A stretch of DNA of 48,757 nucleotides from Rhodobacter sp. NTK016B (GCF_017303295.1 NZ_JAFKOK010000022.1:1-48757); one strand, 5' to 3'. Counted from the stretch's first letter, positions 24,481 to 34,168 are shown. A program made the numbers and translations. The notes: generated from the letters alone by a model not told the origin.

Positions 24481-25014
24481 ATGTCTCGTATCGGCAAGAA
24501 GCCAGTCGCCGTGCCTTCGGGCGCAACCGCGACGATCTCCGGTCAGACGGTGAGCGTGAAGGGTCCGAAAGGCACCCTGACCTTCACCGCGACCGACGAT
24601 GTGACGATCACCCAGGAAGACGGTGCGATCAAGGTGACCCCGCGCGGCACCTCGAAGCGTGCCCGTCAGCAATGGGGGATGACCCGCTCGATGGTCGAGA
24701 ACCTGACCATCGGTGTTACCGACGGGTTCAAGAAGGAACTGGAACTGCAGGGTGTGGGTTACCGCGCCGCGATGCAGGGCAAGGACCTGAAGCTCTCGCT
24801 GGGCTACAGCCACGAAGTCATCTTCGAGGTTCCGCAGGGCATCACCGTCACCGTTCCGAAACCGACCGAAGTCGTGATCGAAGGCATCGATCAGCAGCAG
24901 GTTGGCCAGGTCGCCGCGAATATTCGCGAGTGGCGTGCGCCCGAGCCCTACAAGGGCAAAGGCATTCGCTACAAGGGTGAGTACATCTTCCGCAAGGAAG
25001 GCAAGAAGAAGTAA
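24481..25014 (+). CDS. rplF: 50S ribosomal protein L6
   Basis: A 177-residue L6 with the two tandem domains of the family. The first runs from [33 protein letters not shown]. The second includes [78 protein letters not shown]. The start at 24481 follows GAGGAG and lies 10 bases after rpsH; an upstream in-frame extension would run through rpsH and is rejected. Confidence 0.97.
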   Translation: MSRIGKKPVAVPSGATATISGQTVSVKGPKGTLTFTATDDVTITQEDGAIKVTPRGTSKRARQQWGMTRSMVENLTIGVTDGFKKELELQGVGYRAAMQGKDLKLSLGYSHEVIFEVPQGITVTVPKPTEVVIEGIDQQQVGQVAANIREWRAPEPYKGKGIRYKGEYIFRKEGKKK

Positions 25015-25025
25015 GGACGCGACAG

Positions 25026-25385
25026 ATGGCGAACAAAAAGCTCAAGCTGTTCCAGAAGCGTCGCCAACGCGTCCGGAACAAACTGCGGAAAACCGCCAAT
25101 GGCCGCCTTCGGCTGTCGGTGCACCGCTCGAACAAGAACATCAGCGTCCAGCTGATCGACGATGCCAAGGGGACCACGGTCGCCGCAGCGTCGACGCTGG
25201 AAAAAGAGCTGGGTGTCGTCGGTGTGAACAACATCGACGCCGCGACCAAGGTTGGCGCCAAGATTGCCGAGCGCGCGAAAGCGGCCGGCGTCGAGGAATG
25301 CTACTTTGACCGTGGTGGCTTCCTGTTCCACGGGAAGATCAAGGCCCTGGCCGATGCCGCCCGCGAAGGTGGCCTGAAGTTCTGA
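25026..25385 (+). CDS. rplR: 50S ribosomal protein L18
   Basis: A 119-residue L18 that brings 5S rRNA into the large subunit. It reads [42 protein letters not shown], then [43 protein letters not shown]. It lies 11 bases after rplF. A 127-base spacer with two stable hairpins separates it from rpsE. Confidence 0.98.
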   Translation: MANKKLKLFQKRRQRVRNKLRKTANGRLRLSVHRSNKNISVQLIDDAKGTTVAAASTLEKELGVVGVNNIDAATKVGAKIAERAKAAGVEECYFDRGGFLFHGKIKALADAAREGGLKF

Positions 25386-25393
25386 TGTTTGCA

Positions 25394-25453
25394 GGCGGCA
25401 CGGGTGTTTCCGTGCCGCCTCGATGATCCAGGGCCCCGCCTTTGCGCGGGGCC
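25394..25453 (+). other. Tandem hairpins in the rplR-rpsE spacer
   Basis: GGCGGCACGG/CCGTGCCGCC (25394-25403 with 25410-25419, 6-base loop) is followed by GGCCCCGC/GCGGGGCC (25432-25439 with 25446-25453, 6-base loop). No T-run follows either, so full termination is unlikely. They may slow decay or attenuate the downstream rpsE-rpmD part. Confidence 0.55.
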
Positions 25454-25512
25454 ACTGCGATCGGATCCCACCGGCGCCGCCAAGCCGCGCCACCACGAAA
25501 GGATGCCAATCC

Positions 25513-26073
25513 ATGGCAGAACGTGATAACCGCCGGAGCCGTCGTGACGATCGCGACGAAAATCCGGAATTCGCCGATCGTCTCGTAGCGATCAACCGCG
25601 TCTCGAAGACCGTCAAGGGTGGTAAGCGCTTCGGCTTCGCCGCGCTCGTCGTCGTCGGCGACCAGAAAGGCCGCGTCGGCTTCGGCAAAGGCAAGGCGAA
25701 AGAGGTCCCCGAGGCCGTTCGCAAAGCCACCGAACAAGCCAAGCGCAACATGATCCGCGTCCCGCTGCGCGACGGTCGCACGCTGCACCACGACATCGAA
25801 GGCCGCCACGGCGCCGGTAAAGTCGTGATGCGGACCGCCGTTGCCGGTACCGGGATCATCGCGGGCGGCCCGATGCGCGCCGTGTTCGAGATGCTGGGCC
25901 TGCAGGACGTCGTTGCGAAATCGCTCGGCTCGCAGAACCCGTACAACATGATCCGCGCCACGATGGACGGCCTGAAAAAGCAGGTCAGCCCGCGTCAGGT
26001 CGCACAGCGTCGCAGCAAGAAGGTCGCCGACATCCTCCGCAAGGACGATGCCCCGGCCTCGGCCGAAGCGTAA
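25513..26073 (+). CDS. rpsE: 30S ribosomal protein S5
   Basis: A 186-residue S5. The N-terminal dsRNA-like domain reads [51 protein letters not shown]. The second domain includes [43 protein letters not shown]. The charged N-terminal tail ([20 protein letters not shown]) and Ala-rich C-tail are alphaproteobacterial features. The start is the ATG preceded by AAAGGA; the upstream frame covers the hairpin spacer. S5 acts in decoding accuracy and spectinomycin sensitivity. Confidence 0.97.
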   Translation: MAERDNRRSRRDDRDENPEFADRLVAINRVSKTVKGGKRFGFAALVVVGDQKGRVGFGKGKAKEVPEAVRKATEQAKRNMIRVPLRDGRTLHHDIEGRHGAGKVVMRTAVAGTGIIAGGPMRAVFEMLGLQDVVAKSLGSQNPYNMIRATMDGLKKQVSPRQVAQRRSKKVADILRKDDAPASAEA

Positions 26074-26085
26074 GGAGAGACGGAC

Positions 26086-26271
26086 ATGGCTACCATCGTC
26101 GTCAAGCAGATCGGCTCGCCGATCCGTCGCCCCGCCAAGCAGCGCGAAACGCTGAAGGGCCTGGGTCTGAACAAGATGCACCGCACCCGCGAGCTCGAGG
26201 ATACCCCCTCGGTGCGCGGCATGGTGAACTCGATCCCGCACCTCGTGGCGATCGTCGAAGAAAAAGCCTGA
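26086..26271 (+). CDS. rpmD: 50S ribosomal protein L30
   Basis: A 61-residue L30: [59 protein letters not shown]. It lies 12 bases after rpsE. Normally rplO follows at once, but here an intrinsic terminator comes 25 bases later and rplO is 4 kb away. Confidence 0.96.
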   Translation: MATIVVKQIGSPIRRPAKQRETLKGLGLNKMHRTRELEDTPSVRGMVNSIPHLVAIVEEKA

Positions 26272-26295
26272 ACCCGACGTTCAGCGCAGATTGAA

Positions 26296-26321
26296 GGGCG
26301 GGGTTCTCCCCGCCCTTTTTT
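26296..26321 (+). terminator. Intrinsic terminator after rpmD
   Basis: GGGCGGGG (26296-26303) and CCCCGCCC (26308-26315) with a 4-base loop are followed at once by TTTTTT. A textbook terminator that ends the rpmC-rpmD transcript before the inserted genes. Confidence 0.92.
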
Positions 26322-26438
26322 CATGCGCCCAGCCGATCGCCCGGCTCGCGCTTGCCTCTTCGCAAGTTGATCGCCCGCCCCTTCCGCCATGCCTGTCCTC
26401 CGGCTACCCCTTGGCCTCGCAACCCGACGAGAGAGCCG

Positions 26439-27065
26439 ATGCGGAAAGCGATTCTCAGCCTGGCGATGATCCTGGCCGCCGGTACGGCGCATGCCGATTT
26501 CTGCGATTACCGGCTGTCGCAGTTTCTGACCCGAAATGCCTCGCCCGCCGTCAATGCCGCAACCGAAGCCGCGCGCAACGAAACCGGCACCGGCGACGCG
26601 ATGCTCTATATTCTTGTCGATCCCCGCACCGGACGCGCCCATGTCGGCGCCACAGAGCCCGGCGATGCCGAGGTTGATAGCGGCGGCCTGCTGGCCAGCA
26701 CCGCGCGGCTGCTGGGCTCGGCGGTGGCTTTGGTGGGGCGCGACAGCCCTCTGCTGTCGGTGGGCAGCGCGACGGTTTCTCTGGGGGCCGAGGCGTTCTG
26801 TCGCTTCGGTGACGAGCGGATCACCGAGTATGACGATGTGCTCGACATCTTGCGCACCGTCGATCTGACCATGCCGCCCGATCTGTTCGCCGTGGTCGAG
26901 CCGGGGCTTGAAGAGCACGACGCATTCATCCGCCTCAGCCGCAACGACGGTTTCGATCTGAGCGAGTACCGCGTGGATGAGCTCTACATCCTCAACGGTC
27001 GGCTGATGCACCGGCAATGGGGCGTGAACGAGGTGGTGGGCGACATCGCCATCTTCATGCCCTGA
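26439..27065 (+). CDS. Exported protein of unknown function
   Basis: A 208-residue protein starting at an ATG after GAGAG, with a clear signal peptide (MRKAILSLAMILAAGTAHA, then DFCDYRLSQFL). The mature part is acidic. It has a glycine-rich, weakly hydrophobic segment around residues 80-120 (SGGLLASTARLLGSAVALVGRD) and a C-terminal half with EYDDVLDILRTVDLTMPPDLFAVVEPG and ILNGRLMHRQWGVNEVVGDIAIFMP. Two cysteines (Cys22 in DFCDY and one in EAFCRFGDE) could form a disulfide. No known domain recognised. It is the first gene of the block between rpmD and rplO, 95 bases ahead of the P450 gene. Confidence 0.75.
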   Translation: MRKAILSLAMILAAGTAHADFCDYRLSQFLTRNASPAVNAATEAARNETGTGDAMLYILVDPRTGRAHVGATEPGDAEVDSGGLLASTARLLGSAVALVGRDSPLLSVGSATVSLGAEAFCRFGDERITEYDDVLDILRTVDLTMPPDLFAVVEPGLEEHDAFIRLSRNDGFDLSEYRVDELYILNGRLMHRQWGVNEVVGDIAIFMP

Positions 27066-27160
27066 CGCCGCAACCGCACGGCATCGTTGCAATCGCGACG
27101 ACGCCCCTTGCCCCCGCGCGCCCCCTGCGCCACTTTGCGCCCAAGCCAGGGAGGGCCACC

Positions 27161-28366
27161 ATGCTCGACATCGCCGATTTCGATCTCAACGCCATCGGGA
27201 TGGATTACATCCGCAACCCCTATCCGGTGCTGCACAAGCTGCGCAGTGAAAGCCCGGTGCACCGCAACGCCGATGGTTCGGTCTTCCTGACCCGCCATGC
27301 CGATGTGCTGAAGGTCTACCAGTCGCGCGCCATGCTGTCCAACAAGACCGAGGAATTCGGCAAGAAGTTTGGCGAATGCCCGCTGAAGACTCACCACACG
27401 ACCAGCCTCGTCTTCAACGATCCGCCCTATCATACCGTGGTGCGCAAGCTGCTCGCCTCGGCCTTCACGCCGCGCAAGCTACAGGTGTTCGAGGGGCTGA
27501 TCGAAGGGATCGTCGACCGGCTGCTCGACACTGTCGAGGAAAAGGGCGAGCTGGACCTGATCGACGACTTCGCCAAGGTCCTGCCGACCGAGATCATCAG
27601 CTTCATGCTGGGCATTCCGCCCGAATACCGCCAGAAGCTGCGCGGCTATTCGCTGGCGATCCTTGGGGCGCTGGACCCGGTTGTTCCGCCCGAGCGGCTG
27701 AAGGCAGGCAACGAGGCCGTCACCGAATTCACCGAGATCCTGACCGACATCATCGACCACCGCCGCCGCAACCGCGAGGGCGCGATGGAGGGCGAGGTTC
27801 TTGAAAGCCTGATCTTCGGCGAGATCGACGGGCGCAAACTGACCGATGAAGAGCTGATGCAGAACTGCATCTTCCTGCTCAATGCCGGGCACGAAACCAC
27901 CACCAGCCTTGTTGGGAACTCGGTCGGCATTCTGTTGAACAACCCCGATCAGCACCGGCGCCTGCTGGACGATCCCGACCTGATCACCACGGCGGTCGAG
28001 GAGTTCCTGCGCTTTGAGAGCCCGCTGCAGCAGGGCAACCGCACGGCGGGCGAAGAGATCGATCTGGGCGACGTGGTGCTGCCCGAGGGGACCTATATTC
28101 ACACCTCTATCGCGGCGGCGAACCGGGATCCGGCGGTGTTCGACGATCCCGACCGTGTGGATCTGGGGCGCAAGCCCAACAAGCATCTCGCCTTCGCGAC
28201 CGGGATCCATATCTGCCTCGGCGCGACGCTGGCCCGGGTCGAGGGGCGCATTGCCATCGGCGGGCTGGTGAAGCGCTTCCCCAAGCTGGCCGCCAATGGC
28301 GAGGCGCGGATGGTCCCGCTGGCGCGCTTCCGGGGGTATGAAAGCCTGCCGGTGCGGGTGCGCTGA
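27161..28366 (+). CDS. Cytochrome P450
   Basis: A 401-residue soluble class I bacterial P450. Visible are the I-helix oxygen-activation motif AGHETTT (242-248), the K-helix ExxR (E281 and R284), and the heme loop FATGIHICLG (345-354) with Cys352 as the axial thiolate. C-helix HTVVRKLLASAFTP is also present. No membrane anchor. It would hydroxylate an unknown substrate using electrons from a ferredoxin or reductase, but no redox partner gene is in the window. The ATG at 27161 follows a GGGAGG ribosome binding site; an in-frame extension upstream overlaps the preceding gene and is not protein-like. Its place inside the spc cluster is unusual. Confidence 0.95.
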   Translation: MLDIADFDLNAIGMDYIRNPYPVLHKLRSESPVHRNADGSVFLTRHADVLKVYQSRAMLSNKTEEFGKKFGECPLKTHHTTSLVFNDPPYHTVVRKLLASAFTPRKLQVFEGLIEGIVDRLLDTVEEKGELDLIDDFAKVLPTEIISFMLGIPPEYRQKLRGYSLAILGALDPVVPPERLKAGNEAVTEFTEILTDIIDHRRRNREGAMEGEVLESLIFGEIDGRKLTDEELMQNCIFLLNAGHETTTSLVGNSVGILLNNPDQHRRLLDDPDLITTAVEEFLRFESPLQQGNRTAGEEIDLGDVVLPEGTYIHTSIAAANRDPAVFDDPDRVDLGRKPNKHLAFATGIHICLGATLARVEGRIAIGGLVKRFPKLAANGEARMVPLARFRGYESLPVRVR

Positions 28367-28476
28367 CGGGCAGGGGCGAAAGCCCCGGCCATTGGGGGCA
28401 TCGGGCCAGCGACCATTGACGCTGGCCGCCCGAACCTGTCAGCATGCCGCGACGCAGCGATTTCGAGGCGACCCCA

Positions 28477-30144
28477 ATGCCCCCCTTCAGCGATTTTCTG
28501 GGCGATATCGGCCTGACCATGCTGGCGATCTCGCTGGCCGGGGCGCTGGGGCTTCTGTTCGGGCGGCTCAAGCTGTGGGGTGTCGGGCTGGGCATCGGCG
28601 GCGTGCTGTTCGCGGGGATCCTGCTGGGGGATCTGCTGGCGCGCACGGGCATCGCGCTCAGCGCCGAGATGCTGGAATTCATCCGCGAATTCGGCTTGAT
28701 CCTGTTCGTCTTTACCATCGGCATTCAGGTCGGGCCGGGTTTCTTCGCCTCACTGCGCACCGCAGGCCTGCGCTTCAATGTCGCGGCGGCGGCCATCGTG
28801 GGGCTTGGCGTGGCGGTGACGCTGCTGATCCATCTGCTCTTTGCGGTGCCCGTCCCGGCGCTGGTCGGGCTGATGTCGGGCGCGGTGACCAACACGCCCG
28901 GTCTGGGCGCGGCGGTGCAGGCGCTGGCCGATGCGGGGGCCTCCGCGGAACAGGTCGCGACGCCGCCCCTTGGCTATGCCGTCGCCTATCCTTTCGGGAT
29001 CGTCGGCATTTTGGTGTCGATGCTGCTGGTGCGCGTGGTCACACGCTCGTCGATCGAGGCCGCAGCGGACGCCTACGAGGCCGACCGGCGACAGGGCACG
29101 ACGCTGCCCAGCCTCAACATCGTGCTGCGCAACGCGAATTTCGACGGGCTGCCGCTATCGTCAGTGCCGGGGCTGTTCGATGCGGGCGTCGTCGCCTCGC
29201 GGATGCGCAAGGGCGACGCGCTGATTGTGCCCCGGCGCGAGACGGTTATCGCGCTGGGGGACATGCTTCACCTCGTCGGACCCGGGGACAAGGTCCGCAC
29301 CCTGCAGCGCGTCCTTGGCCAGAGCGTGGACGAGCCCCTGTCGACCAAGGGCACGGCGCTGCGCTGGGCGCGCATGGTGGTGACCGAGCGCCGCGTTCTG
29401 GGCCACCGCCTGCGGGCGCTGGCGCTGACCGAAAGCTATGGCGTTACCGTCAGCCGCATCCTGCGCGCAGGTGTCGAATTGCCGGTCGAAGCCGACAGCA
29501 CGCTTGAATACGGCGACATCGTCACGGCGGTGGGACCGGCCGAGGCGCTGGACACCGTGCGCGGCGTTCTTGGCGATCAGCGCAAGCGGCTGGACGAGGT
29601 CGATTTCCCCGGACTGTTCGTCGGCATCGCGCTGGGCGTGTTGCTGGGCGCAATCCCGCTGGCGCTGCCTGGGCTGCCCGCGCCGCTGAAGCTGGGTCTT
29701 GCGGGCGGCCCGCTGGTGGCGGCCATCGTGCTGGGTCGGCTGGGGCATTGGGGGCCGTTCATGTGGGCCATGCCGCCGGTCGCGAACCGCGCGCTGCGGG
29801 AATTCGGCATCGTACTGTTTCTGGCCGTGGTGGGGCTCAAGGCGGGGGATCGCTTTCTCGAGACACTGATCCATGGGGCAGGGCTGGCATGGCTGGGCTA
29901 TGGCATCGCCATCACGCTGATCCCGCTTGTGGTCGTGGGGCTGACCGCGCGGCTGGTCTTCGGCTTTAACTATCTGTCGCTTTGCGGCGTGCTGGCCGGT
30001 TCGATGACCGACCCGCCCGCGCTGGCCTTCGCCAATGCGCAAAGCGACTCGCCGGCGGCGTCGGTTGCCTATGCCTCGGTCTATCCGCTGGTCATGGGGT
30101 TGCGCATCTTCGCCCCGCAGGTGCTGGTCTTGCTGCTGCTCTAG
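28477..30144 (+). CDS. AspT/YidE/YbjL-like membrane permease
   Basis: A 555-residue protein of the aspartate:alanine exchanger family. About five N-terminal helices ([42 protein letters not shown] onward) are followed by a cytoplasmic centre with two RCK_C/TrkA_C-type domains (about residues 195-375: [44 protein letters not shown] and [26 protein letters not shown]). About five more C-terminal helices follow. The two halves share the [21 protein letters not shown] and [21 protein letters not shown] signatures. Substrate unknown; relatives move aspartate, alanine or succinate. The ATG at 28477 has GAGG at 8 bases and is preferred over one at 28444. It ends the block inserted before rplO. Confidence 0.9.
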   Translation: MPPFSDFLGDIGLTMLAISLAGALGLLFGRLKLWGVGLGIGGVLFAGILLGDLLARTGIALSAEMLEFIREFGLILFVFTIGIQVGPGFFASLRTAGLRFNVAAAAIVGLGVAVTLLIHLLFAVPVPALVGLMSGAVTNTPGLGAAVQALADAGASAEQVATPPLGYAVAYPFGIVGILVSMLLVRVVTRSSIEAAADAYEADRRQGTTLPSLNIVLRNANFDGLPLSSVPGLFDAGVVASRMRKGDALIVPRRETVIALGDMLHLVGPGDKVRTLQRVLGQSVDEPLSTKGTALRWARMVVTERRVLGHRLRALALTESYGVTVSRILRAGVELPVEADSTLEYGDIVTAVGPAEALDTVRGVLGDQRKRLDEVDFPGLFVGIALGVLLGAIPLALPGLPAPLKLGLAGGPLVAAIVLGRLGHWGPFMWAMPPVANRALREFGIVLFLAVVGLKAGDRFLETLIHGAGLAWLGYGIAITLIPLVVVGLTARLVFGFNYLSLCGVLAGSMTDPPALAFANAQSDSPAASVAYASVYPLVMGLRIFAPQVLVLLLL

Positions 30145-30165
30145 GCCATGCATGGCAGCCCCCAC

Positions 30166-30194
30166 TTGAACGCGCGCGCCAACCCGTCTATACG
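30166..30194 (+). promoter_or_regulatory. Promoter of rplO-secY-adk
   Basis: TTGAAC (30166-30171) and TATACG (30189-30194), spaced by 17 bases, lie 22 bases after the permease stop and predict a start near 30201. The -10 is identical to that of the str promoter, which supports a housekeeping role. Confidence 0.68.
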
Positions 30195-30287
30195 CGCCCC
30201 GGTCGGCAACCCGCCGATTCACGAAACGTCACGCCGAGTTGCCCCTTTCCGTCGCAGGCGGGGTATTCCGGCACAGGAGATGCGACA

Positions 30288-30767
30288 ATGAAACTGAACG
30301 AACTTCGCGACAATCCCGGCGCCACCAAGACCAAGAAGCGCGTTGCGCGCGGTCCCGGCTCGGGCAAGGGCAAGACCGCTGGCCGTGGTATCAAGGGTCA
30401 GAAGTCGCGCTCGGGCGTGGCCATCAACGCCTATGAAGGCGGTCAGATGCCGCTGTATCGCCGCCTGCCGAAGCGCGGCTTCACCAAGCCGAACCGCAAG
30501 GAATGGGCTGTGACGAACCTCGGCGCCATCGCCAAGTTCATCGAAGCCGGCAAGATCGACGCCAAAGCCGAGATCAACGAGGACGTGCTGGTCGCTTCGG
30601 GCCTCGTGCGCCGCAAGCTCGACGGCATCCGCGTGCTGGGCAAGGGTGAGCTGACCCAGAAGGTCACGATCACCGTGTCGGGCGCCTCGAAATCGGCCAT
30701 CGAAGCCGTCGAGAAAGCCGGCGGTTCGCTGAAGACCACCGTGGCGGCGGTCGAAACGGCCGAATAA
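30288..30767 (+). CDS. rplO: 50S ribosomal protein L15
   Basis: A 159-residue L15: [65 protein letters not shown], the glycine/lysine-rich rRNA-threading arm, followed by a compact C-terminal domain. AGGAGA lies 8 bases before the ATG. It is displaced about 4 kb from rpmD and has its own promoter; secY follows after 104 bases. Confidence 0.97.
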   Translation: MKLNELRDNPGATKTKKRVARGPGSGKGKTAGRGIKGQKSRSGVAINAYEGGQMPLYRRLPKRGFTKPNRKEWAVTNLGAIAKFIEAGKIDAKAEINEDVLVASGLVRRKLDGIRVLGKGELTQKVTITVSGASKSAIEAVEKAGGSLKTTVAAVETAE

Positions 30768-30818
30768 GGTGTTGTGGGGGCGGGCTTCGCCCCTTACATC
30801 TTCACCATGGGTTTTGCT

Positions 30819-30850
30819 GCGCCGCCGACCGGAACCCGGGCCGGCGGCGC
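30819..30850 (+). other. Stable hairpin in the rplO-secY spacer
   Basis: GCGCCGCCG (30819-30827) and CGGCGGCGC (30842-30850) form a 9-bp GC-only stem with a 14-base loop, ending 21 bases before the secY ATG. There is no T-run. It may limit read-through or tune secY translation relative to L15. Confidence 0.5.
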
Positions 30851-30871
30851 TGTCATGAAAGAGACGGGAAC

Positions 30872-32236
30872 ATGGCTTCTGCTGCAGAGCAAATGGCGGC
30901 TAACACTTCGTGGGCCACGCTCGCCAAGGCGAAGGACCTCCGCCAACGTATCCTCTTCGCGATCGGTCTGCTGATCGTCTATCGTCTGGGGACCTATATT
31001 CCGGTCCCCGGCATCGACGGCGCTTCGCTGCGCGAGTTCATGACCGAGGCGGCGGCAGGGATCGGGGGCATGCTCAACATGTTCACCGGCGGCGCCATCG
31101 CCCGGATGGGGATCTTCGCACTGGGCATCATGCCCTATATCTCGGCCTCGATCATCGTGCAGCTTGTCGCGGCGATGTACGGCCCGTGGCAACAGCTGCG
31201 CAAGGAAGGCGAGCTGGGGCGGCGGAAGCTGAACCAGTACACGCGCTACGGCACGGTGTTTCTGGCGCTGGTGCAGAGCTATGGTCTGGCCATCTCGCTG
31301 GAAGCGGGCGACCTGGTGACCGATCCGGGCTGGTTCTTCCGCATTTCGACCGTGATCACGCTGGTGGGCGGCACGCTGTTCCTGATGTGGCTGGGCGAGC
31401 AGATCACCGCGCGCGGCATCGGTAACGGCGTCTCGCTGATCATCTTCGTCGGCATCATCGCCGAAGTTCCCGCGCAGCTCGCGCAGTTCCTCAGCCAGGG
31501 CCGGACCGGCACGATCTCGTGGGCGGTGATTATCGGCATCATGGCGATGATGGTGGCGCTTGTGGCCTTCGTGGTGTTCATGGAGAGGGCGCTGAGGAAG
31601 GTGCATATCCAATATCCACGCCGTCAGGTGGGGATGAAGGTCTATGACGGCGGCTCGTCGCACCTGCCGATCAAGGTGAACCCGGCCAACGTGATCCCGG
31701 CCATCTTCGCCTCGTCGCTGCTGCTGCTGCCGACCACGCTGTCGACCTTCTCGGGGCAGTCGACCAACCCGATCATGGCGACGATCCTTGCCTATTTCGG
31801 GCCCGGTCAGCCGCTTTACCTGCTGTTCTTCACGGCGCTCATCGTGTTCTTCACGTTCTTCTACACGCTGAACGTGTCGTTCAAACCCGATGACGTGGCC
31901 GATAACCTGAAGAACCAGAACGGCTTCATTCCGGGCATCCGCCCCGGCAAACGGACCGAAGAATACCTGTATTACGTCGTGACCCGTCTCACCACTGTCG
32001 GTGCCATCTATCTGGCCGGCGTGGCGCTGATGCCCGAGATCCTGCGCTCGCAGCTCTCGATCCCGTTCTACTTCGGCGGCACCTCGGTGCTGATCGTCGT
32101 GGCGGTCACGCTGGACACGATGAGCCAGGTTCAGTCCCATCTCGTCGCTCATCAGTACGAAAGCCTGCTTGAGCGCTCGCAACTGCGCGGAAAGAACCGC
32201 GGCAAGAACCCGCGGAAAGGACCGGCTCTGCGATGA
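30872..32236 (+). CDS. secY: Protein translocase channel subunit SecY
   Basis: A 454-residue inner-membrane channel with ten helices. It begins [49 protein letters not shown]. The plug and second helix segment [32 protein letters not shown], the C4 loop YPRRQVG and the C5 region [16 protein letters not shown] for SecA/ribosome contact are all present. Partner SecE is encoded at 19287; SecG is not in the window. The last four bases (ATGA) overlap the adk start. Confidence 0.98.
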   Translation: MASAAEQMAANTSWATLAKAKDLRQRILFAIGLLIVYRLGTYIPVPGIDGASLREFMTEAAAGIGGMLNMFTGGAIARMGIFALGIMPYISASIIVQLVAAMYGPWQQLRKEGELGRRKLNQYTRYGTVFLALVQSYGLAISLEAGDLVTDPGWFFRISTVITLVGGTLFLMWLGEQITARGIGNGVSLIIFVGIIAEVPAQLAQFLSQGRTGTISWAVIIGIMAMMVALVAFVVFMERALRKVHIQYPRRQVGMKVYDGGSSHLPIKVNPANVIPAIFASSLLLLPTTLSTFSGQSTNPIMATILAYFGPGQPLYLLFFTALIVFFTFFYTLNVSFKPDDVADNLKNQNGFIPGIRPGKRTEEYLYYVVTRLTTVGAIYLAGVALMPEILRSQLSIPFYFGGTSVLIVVAVTLDTMSQVQSHLVAHQYESLLERSQLRGKNRGKNPRKGPALR

Positions 32237-32877
32237 ACATTATTCTTCTGGGCGCCCCGGGCGCAGGCAAGGGCACGCAGGCGCGCATTCTCGTCGAGGG
32301 TCGTGGCATGGTGCAACTCTCGACCGGGGACATGCTGCGTGCGGCGCGTTCGTCGGGCACCGAGATGGGCCAGAAGGTCGCGGCGATCATGGATGCGGGC
32401 CAGCTTGTCACCGACGAGATCGTCATCGGCCTGATCGCCGAGCAGATCGAAACGGTCGATGCCACCGGCTTCATCTTCGATGGCTTCCCCCGCACGCTGG
32501 CTCAGGCCGACGCGCTGGGCGATCTGCTGGACAAGAAGGGCCTGACGCTGGACGCCGTGGTGGAATTGCGCGTCGATGACGAGGCACTGGTGGATCGCAT
32601 CACCGGCCGCTTCACCTGCGGCAATTGCGGTGAGGTCTATCATGACCGCACGAAGCCCACGAAGGTCGAAGGCACCTGCGATGTCTGCGGATCGCACGAT
32701 CTCAAGCGCCGCGCCGACGACAACGAGGACAGCCTGCGCCAGCGCCTGATGGAATACTACAAGAAGACCTCGCCGCTGATCGGCTACTACCATTGCAAGG
32801 GCAACCTGAAAGTGGTGGACGGGCTGCAGGACATGGCCAAGGTCACGGCAGAGGTGGCGTCGGCTCTGGACGGCTGA
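32233..32877 (+). CDS. adk: Adenylate kinase, zinc-LID type
   Basis: A 214-residue long-form adenylate kinase interconverting ATP+AMP and 2 ADP. The P-loop GAPGAGKGT is at residues 7-15, and the AMP-binding FDGFPRT at about 82-88. The LID domain carries four cysteines (129, 132, 149, 152) that form a structural zinc site, as in Gram-positive and several alphaproteobacterial enzymes. The start overlaps the secY stop by ATGA, indicating coupled translation. A strong terminator follows. Confidence 0.98.
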   Translation: MNIILLGAPGAGKGTQARILVEGRGMVQLSTGDMLRAARSSGTEMGQKVAAIMDAGQLVTDEIVIGLIAEQIETVDATGFIFDGFPRTLAQADALGDLLDKKGLTLDAVVELRVDDEALVDRITGRFTCGNCGEVYHDRTKPTKVEGTCDVCGSHDLKRRADDNEDSLRQRLMEYYKKTSPLIGYYHCKGNLKVVDGLQDMAKVTAEVASALDG

Positions 32878-32921
32878 CACGGCTCACAGACACGGCCCAC
32901 AGGCTGACATGACACGATACC

Positions 32922-32960
32922 GACCCCCTCCCGTGCCCGCGCGGGAGGGGGTCTTCGTTT
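32922..32960 (+). terminator. Intrinsic terminator after adk
   Basis: GACCCCCTCCCG (32922-32933) and CGGGAGGGGGTC (32942-32953) form a 12-bp perfect stem with an 8-base loop, followed by TTCGTTT. It ends rplO-secY-adk 45 bases after the adk stop. Confidence 0.85.
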
Positions 32961-33021
32961 CCGTGGGTTTCCTCCGGCTGCCGGTGGTGACGGCAATCCC
33001 GCCGCTTGGGCACCGAGCCTC

Positions 33022-33050
33022 TGGAAACGCCATGCCGGGTGCTCTATAGT
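33022..33050 (+). promoter_or_regulatory. Candidate promoter of the alpha operon leader
   Basis: TGGAAA (33022-33027) and TATAGT (33045-33050) are spaced by 17 bases, with a start predicted near 33057. The -10 is good and the -35 partial. It would drive a leader of about 286 nt before rpsM. Confidence 0.45.
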
Positions 33051-33056
33051 CATCCC

Positions 33057-33227
33057 TCAAAGCGGATGCGTCGTTCGCAAGGGACGGGTGACCCCACGCA
33101 AAGCGCGCGGACAGCCGAAAAACGTCTTGACAGAACGCGCTGGCTCTTGACGGCCAGCCGAAAACCGCCTACCCGAAGCCCCTGACCGAGCAATCCGAGC
33201 CGTTCGCCGACTCGGATCGTTTTTTTG
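33057..33227 (+). ncRNA. Candidate attenuated leader or small RNA upstream of rpsM
   Basis: Between the candidate promoter at 33022-33050 and a T-run hairpin at 33193-33226 lies about 170 nt without a convincing open frame. Inside are a GCTGGC/GCCAGC hairpin with an 8-base loop near 33145 and two near-identical CAGCCGAAAA segments. The transcript would end 116 bases before rpsM. It may be a small RNA or a leader in which read-through controls rpsM-rpsK-rpoA-rplQ. No match to a named RNA family is claimed. Confidence 0.4.
33193..33226 (+). terminator. Terminator-like hairpin in the rpsM upstream region
   Basis: ATCCGAG (33193-33199) and CTCGGAT (33211-33217), with an extra CG/CG pairing in the loop, are followed by CG and seven T (33220-33226). 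It is an intrinsic terminator shape oriented toward rpsM. Confidence 0.7.
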
Positions 33228-33342
33228 GCCCTGTTGTCATCAGACCCAAGGTCAACGGTCAGTTCGCTTGGCACGGCCCCGCAGGCTCGTGTTGTGAAAA
33301 AAGGTTCTGGGACTACGGAACCGCAACAGAAGGAATAACCGC

Positions 33343-33711
33343 GTGGCACGTATTGCTGGCGTCAACATCCCCACGGGAAAGCGCGTTCCCGTCGCGCTGA
33401 CCTATATCACCGGTATCGGCCCCTCGACCGCCGAACAGATCATCGCAGCGCTGAACATTGATGCGGCCCGCCGCGTCAACCAGCTGACTGACGACGAAGT
33501 TCTGGCGATCCGCGAGTACATCGACGCCAATCTGACCGTCGAAGGCGACCTTCGCCGCGAGACGCAGATGAACATCAAACGCATGATGGACATGGGCTCG
33601 TACCGTGGCCTGCGTCACCGCCGTAACCTGCCCGTCCGCGGCCAGCGTACCCATACCAACGCCCGCACCCGCAAGGGTCCGGCGAAGGCTATCGCCGGCA
33701 AGAAGAAGTAA
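33343..33711 (+). CDS. rpsM: 30S ribosomal protein S13
   Basis: A 122-residue S13 that starts with GTG and is preceded by AAGGAA. It reads [38 protein letters not shown] (helix-two-turn-helix), then [35 protein letters not shown], the basic tail near P-site tRNA. A GGTTC/GAACC hairpin (33303-33307 with 33318-33322) lies just upstream of the ribosome binding site. It is the first gene of the alpha operon here; rpsD is absent between rpsK and rpoA, as usual in alphaproteobacteria. Confidence 0.97.
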   Translation: MARIAGVNIPTGKRVPVALTYITGIGPSTAEQIIAALNIDAARRVNQLTDDEVLAIREYIDANLTVEGDLRRETQMNIKRMMDMGSYRGLRHRRNLPVRGQRTHTNARTRKGPAKAIAGKKK

Positions 33712-33726
33712 GGGGAGGCAGGACCA

Positions 33727-34122
33727 ATGGCTCGTGATACCAAAGTCGCGCGCGTCAAGCGCAAGGAACGGAAGAACATCGCCGCGGGTGTGGCGCATGT
33801 GAACTCGACGTTCAACAACACCAAGATCCTGATCTCGGACGTGCAGGGCAACGCCATCTCGTGGTCGTCGGCCGGCACCATGGGCTTCAAGGGCTCGCGG
33901 AAATCGACCCCCTACGCTGCACAGCTGGCGGCGGAAGATGCTGCGAAGAAGGCCCAGGAACACGGTCTGCGCACGCTCGAAGTCGAAGTGCAGGGCCCCG
34001 GTTCGGGCCGCGAATCGGCGCTGCGTGCGCTGGCGGCTGCCGGCCTGACCATTACCTCGATCCGCGACGTGACTCCGCTGGCGCACAATGGTTGCCGCCC
34101 GCCGAAGCGTCGCCGCGTCTGA
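33727..34122 (+). CDS. rpsK: 30S ribosomal protein S11
   Basis: A 131-residue S11: [64 protein letters not shown] and the C-terminal [23 protein letters not shown], which lines the platform near mRNA. It is 15 bases after rpsM. An isoaspartate-prone HNG site near the C-terminus, known in other S11 proteins, is conserved. Confidence 0.98.
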   Translation: MARDTKVARVKRKERKNIAAGVAHVNSTFNNTKILISDVQGNAISWSSAGTMGFKGSRKSTPYAAQLAAEDAAKKAQEHGLRTLEVEVQGPGSGRESALRALAAAGLTITSIRDVTPLAHNGCRPPKRRRV

Positions 34123-34138
34123 CGACTGCAAACCTTGC

Positions 34139-34168
34139 TCGGACCGCGCCCTCACGGGTGCGGTCCGA
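34139..34168 (+). other. Stable hairpin between rpsK and rpoA
   Basis: TCGGACCGC (34139-34147) and GCGGTCCGA (34160-34168) form a 9-bp stem whose loop contains a further CCC/GGG pair. It is followed by TGCTGTCATTG, not a T-run, so it may be a weak terminator or a processing/stability element dividing the S13-S11 and RpoA portions. Confidence 0.55.
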
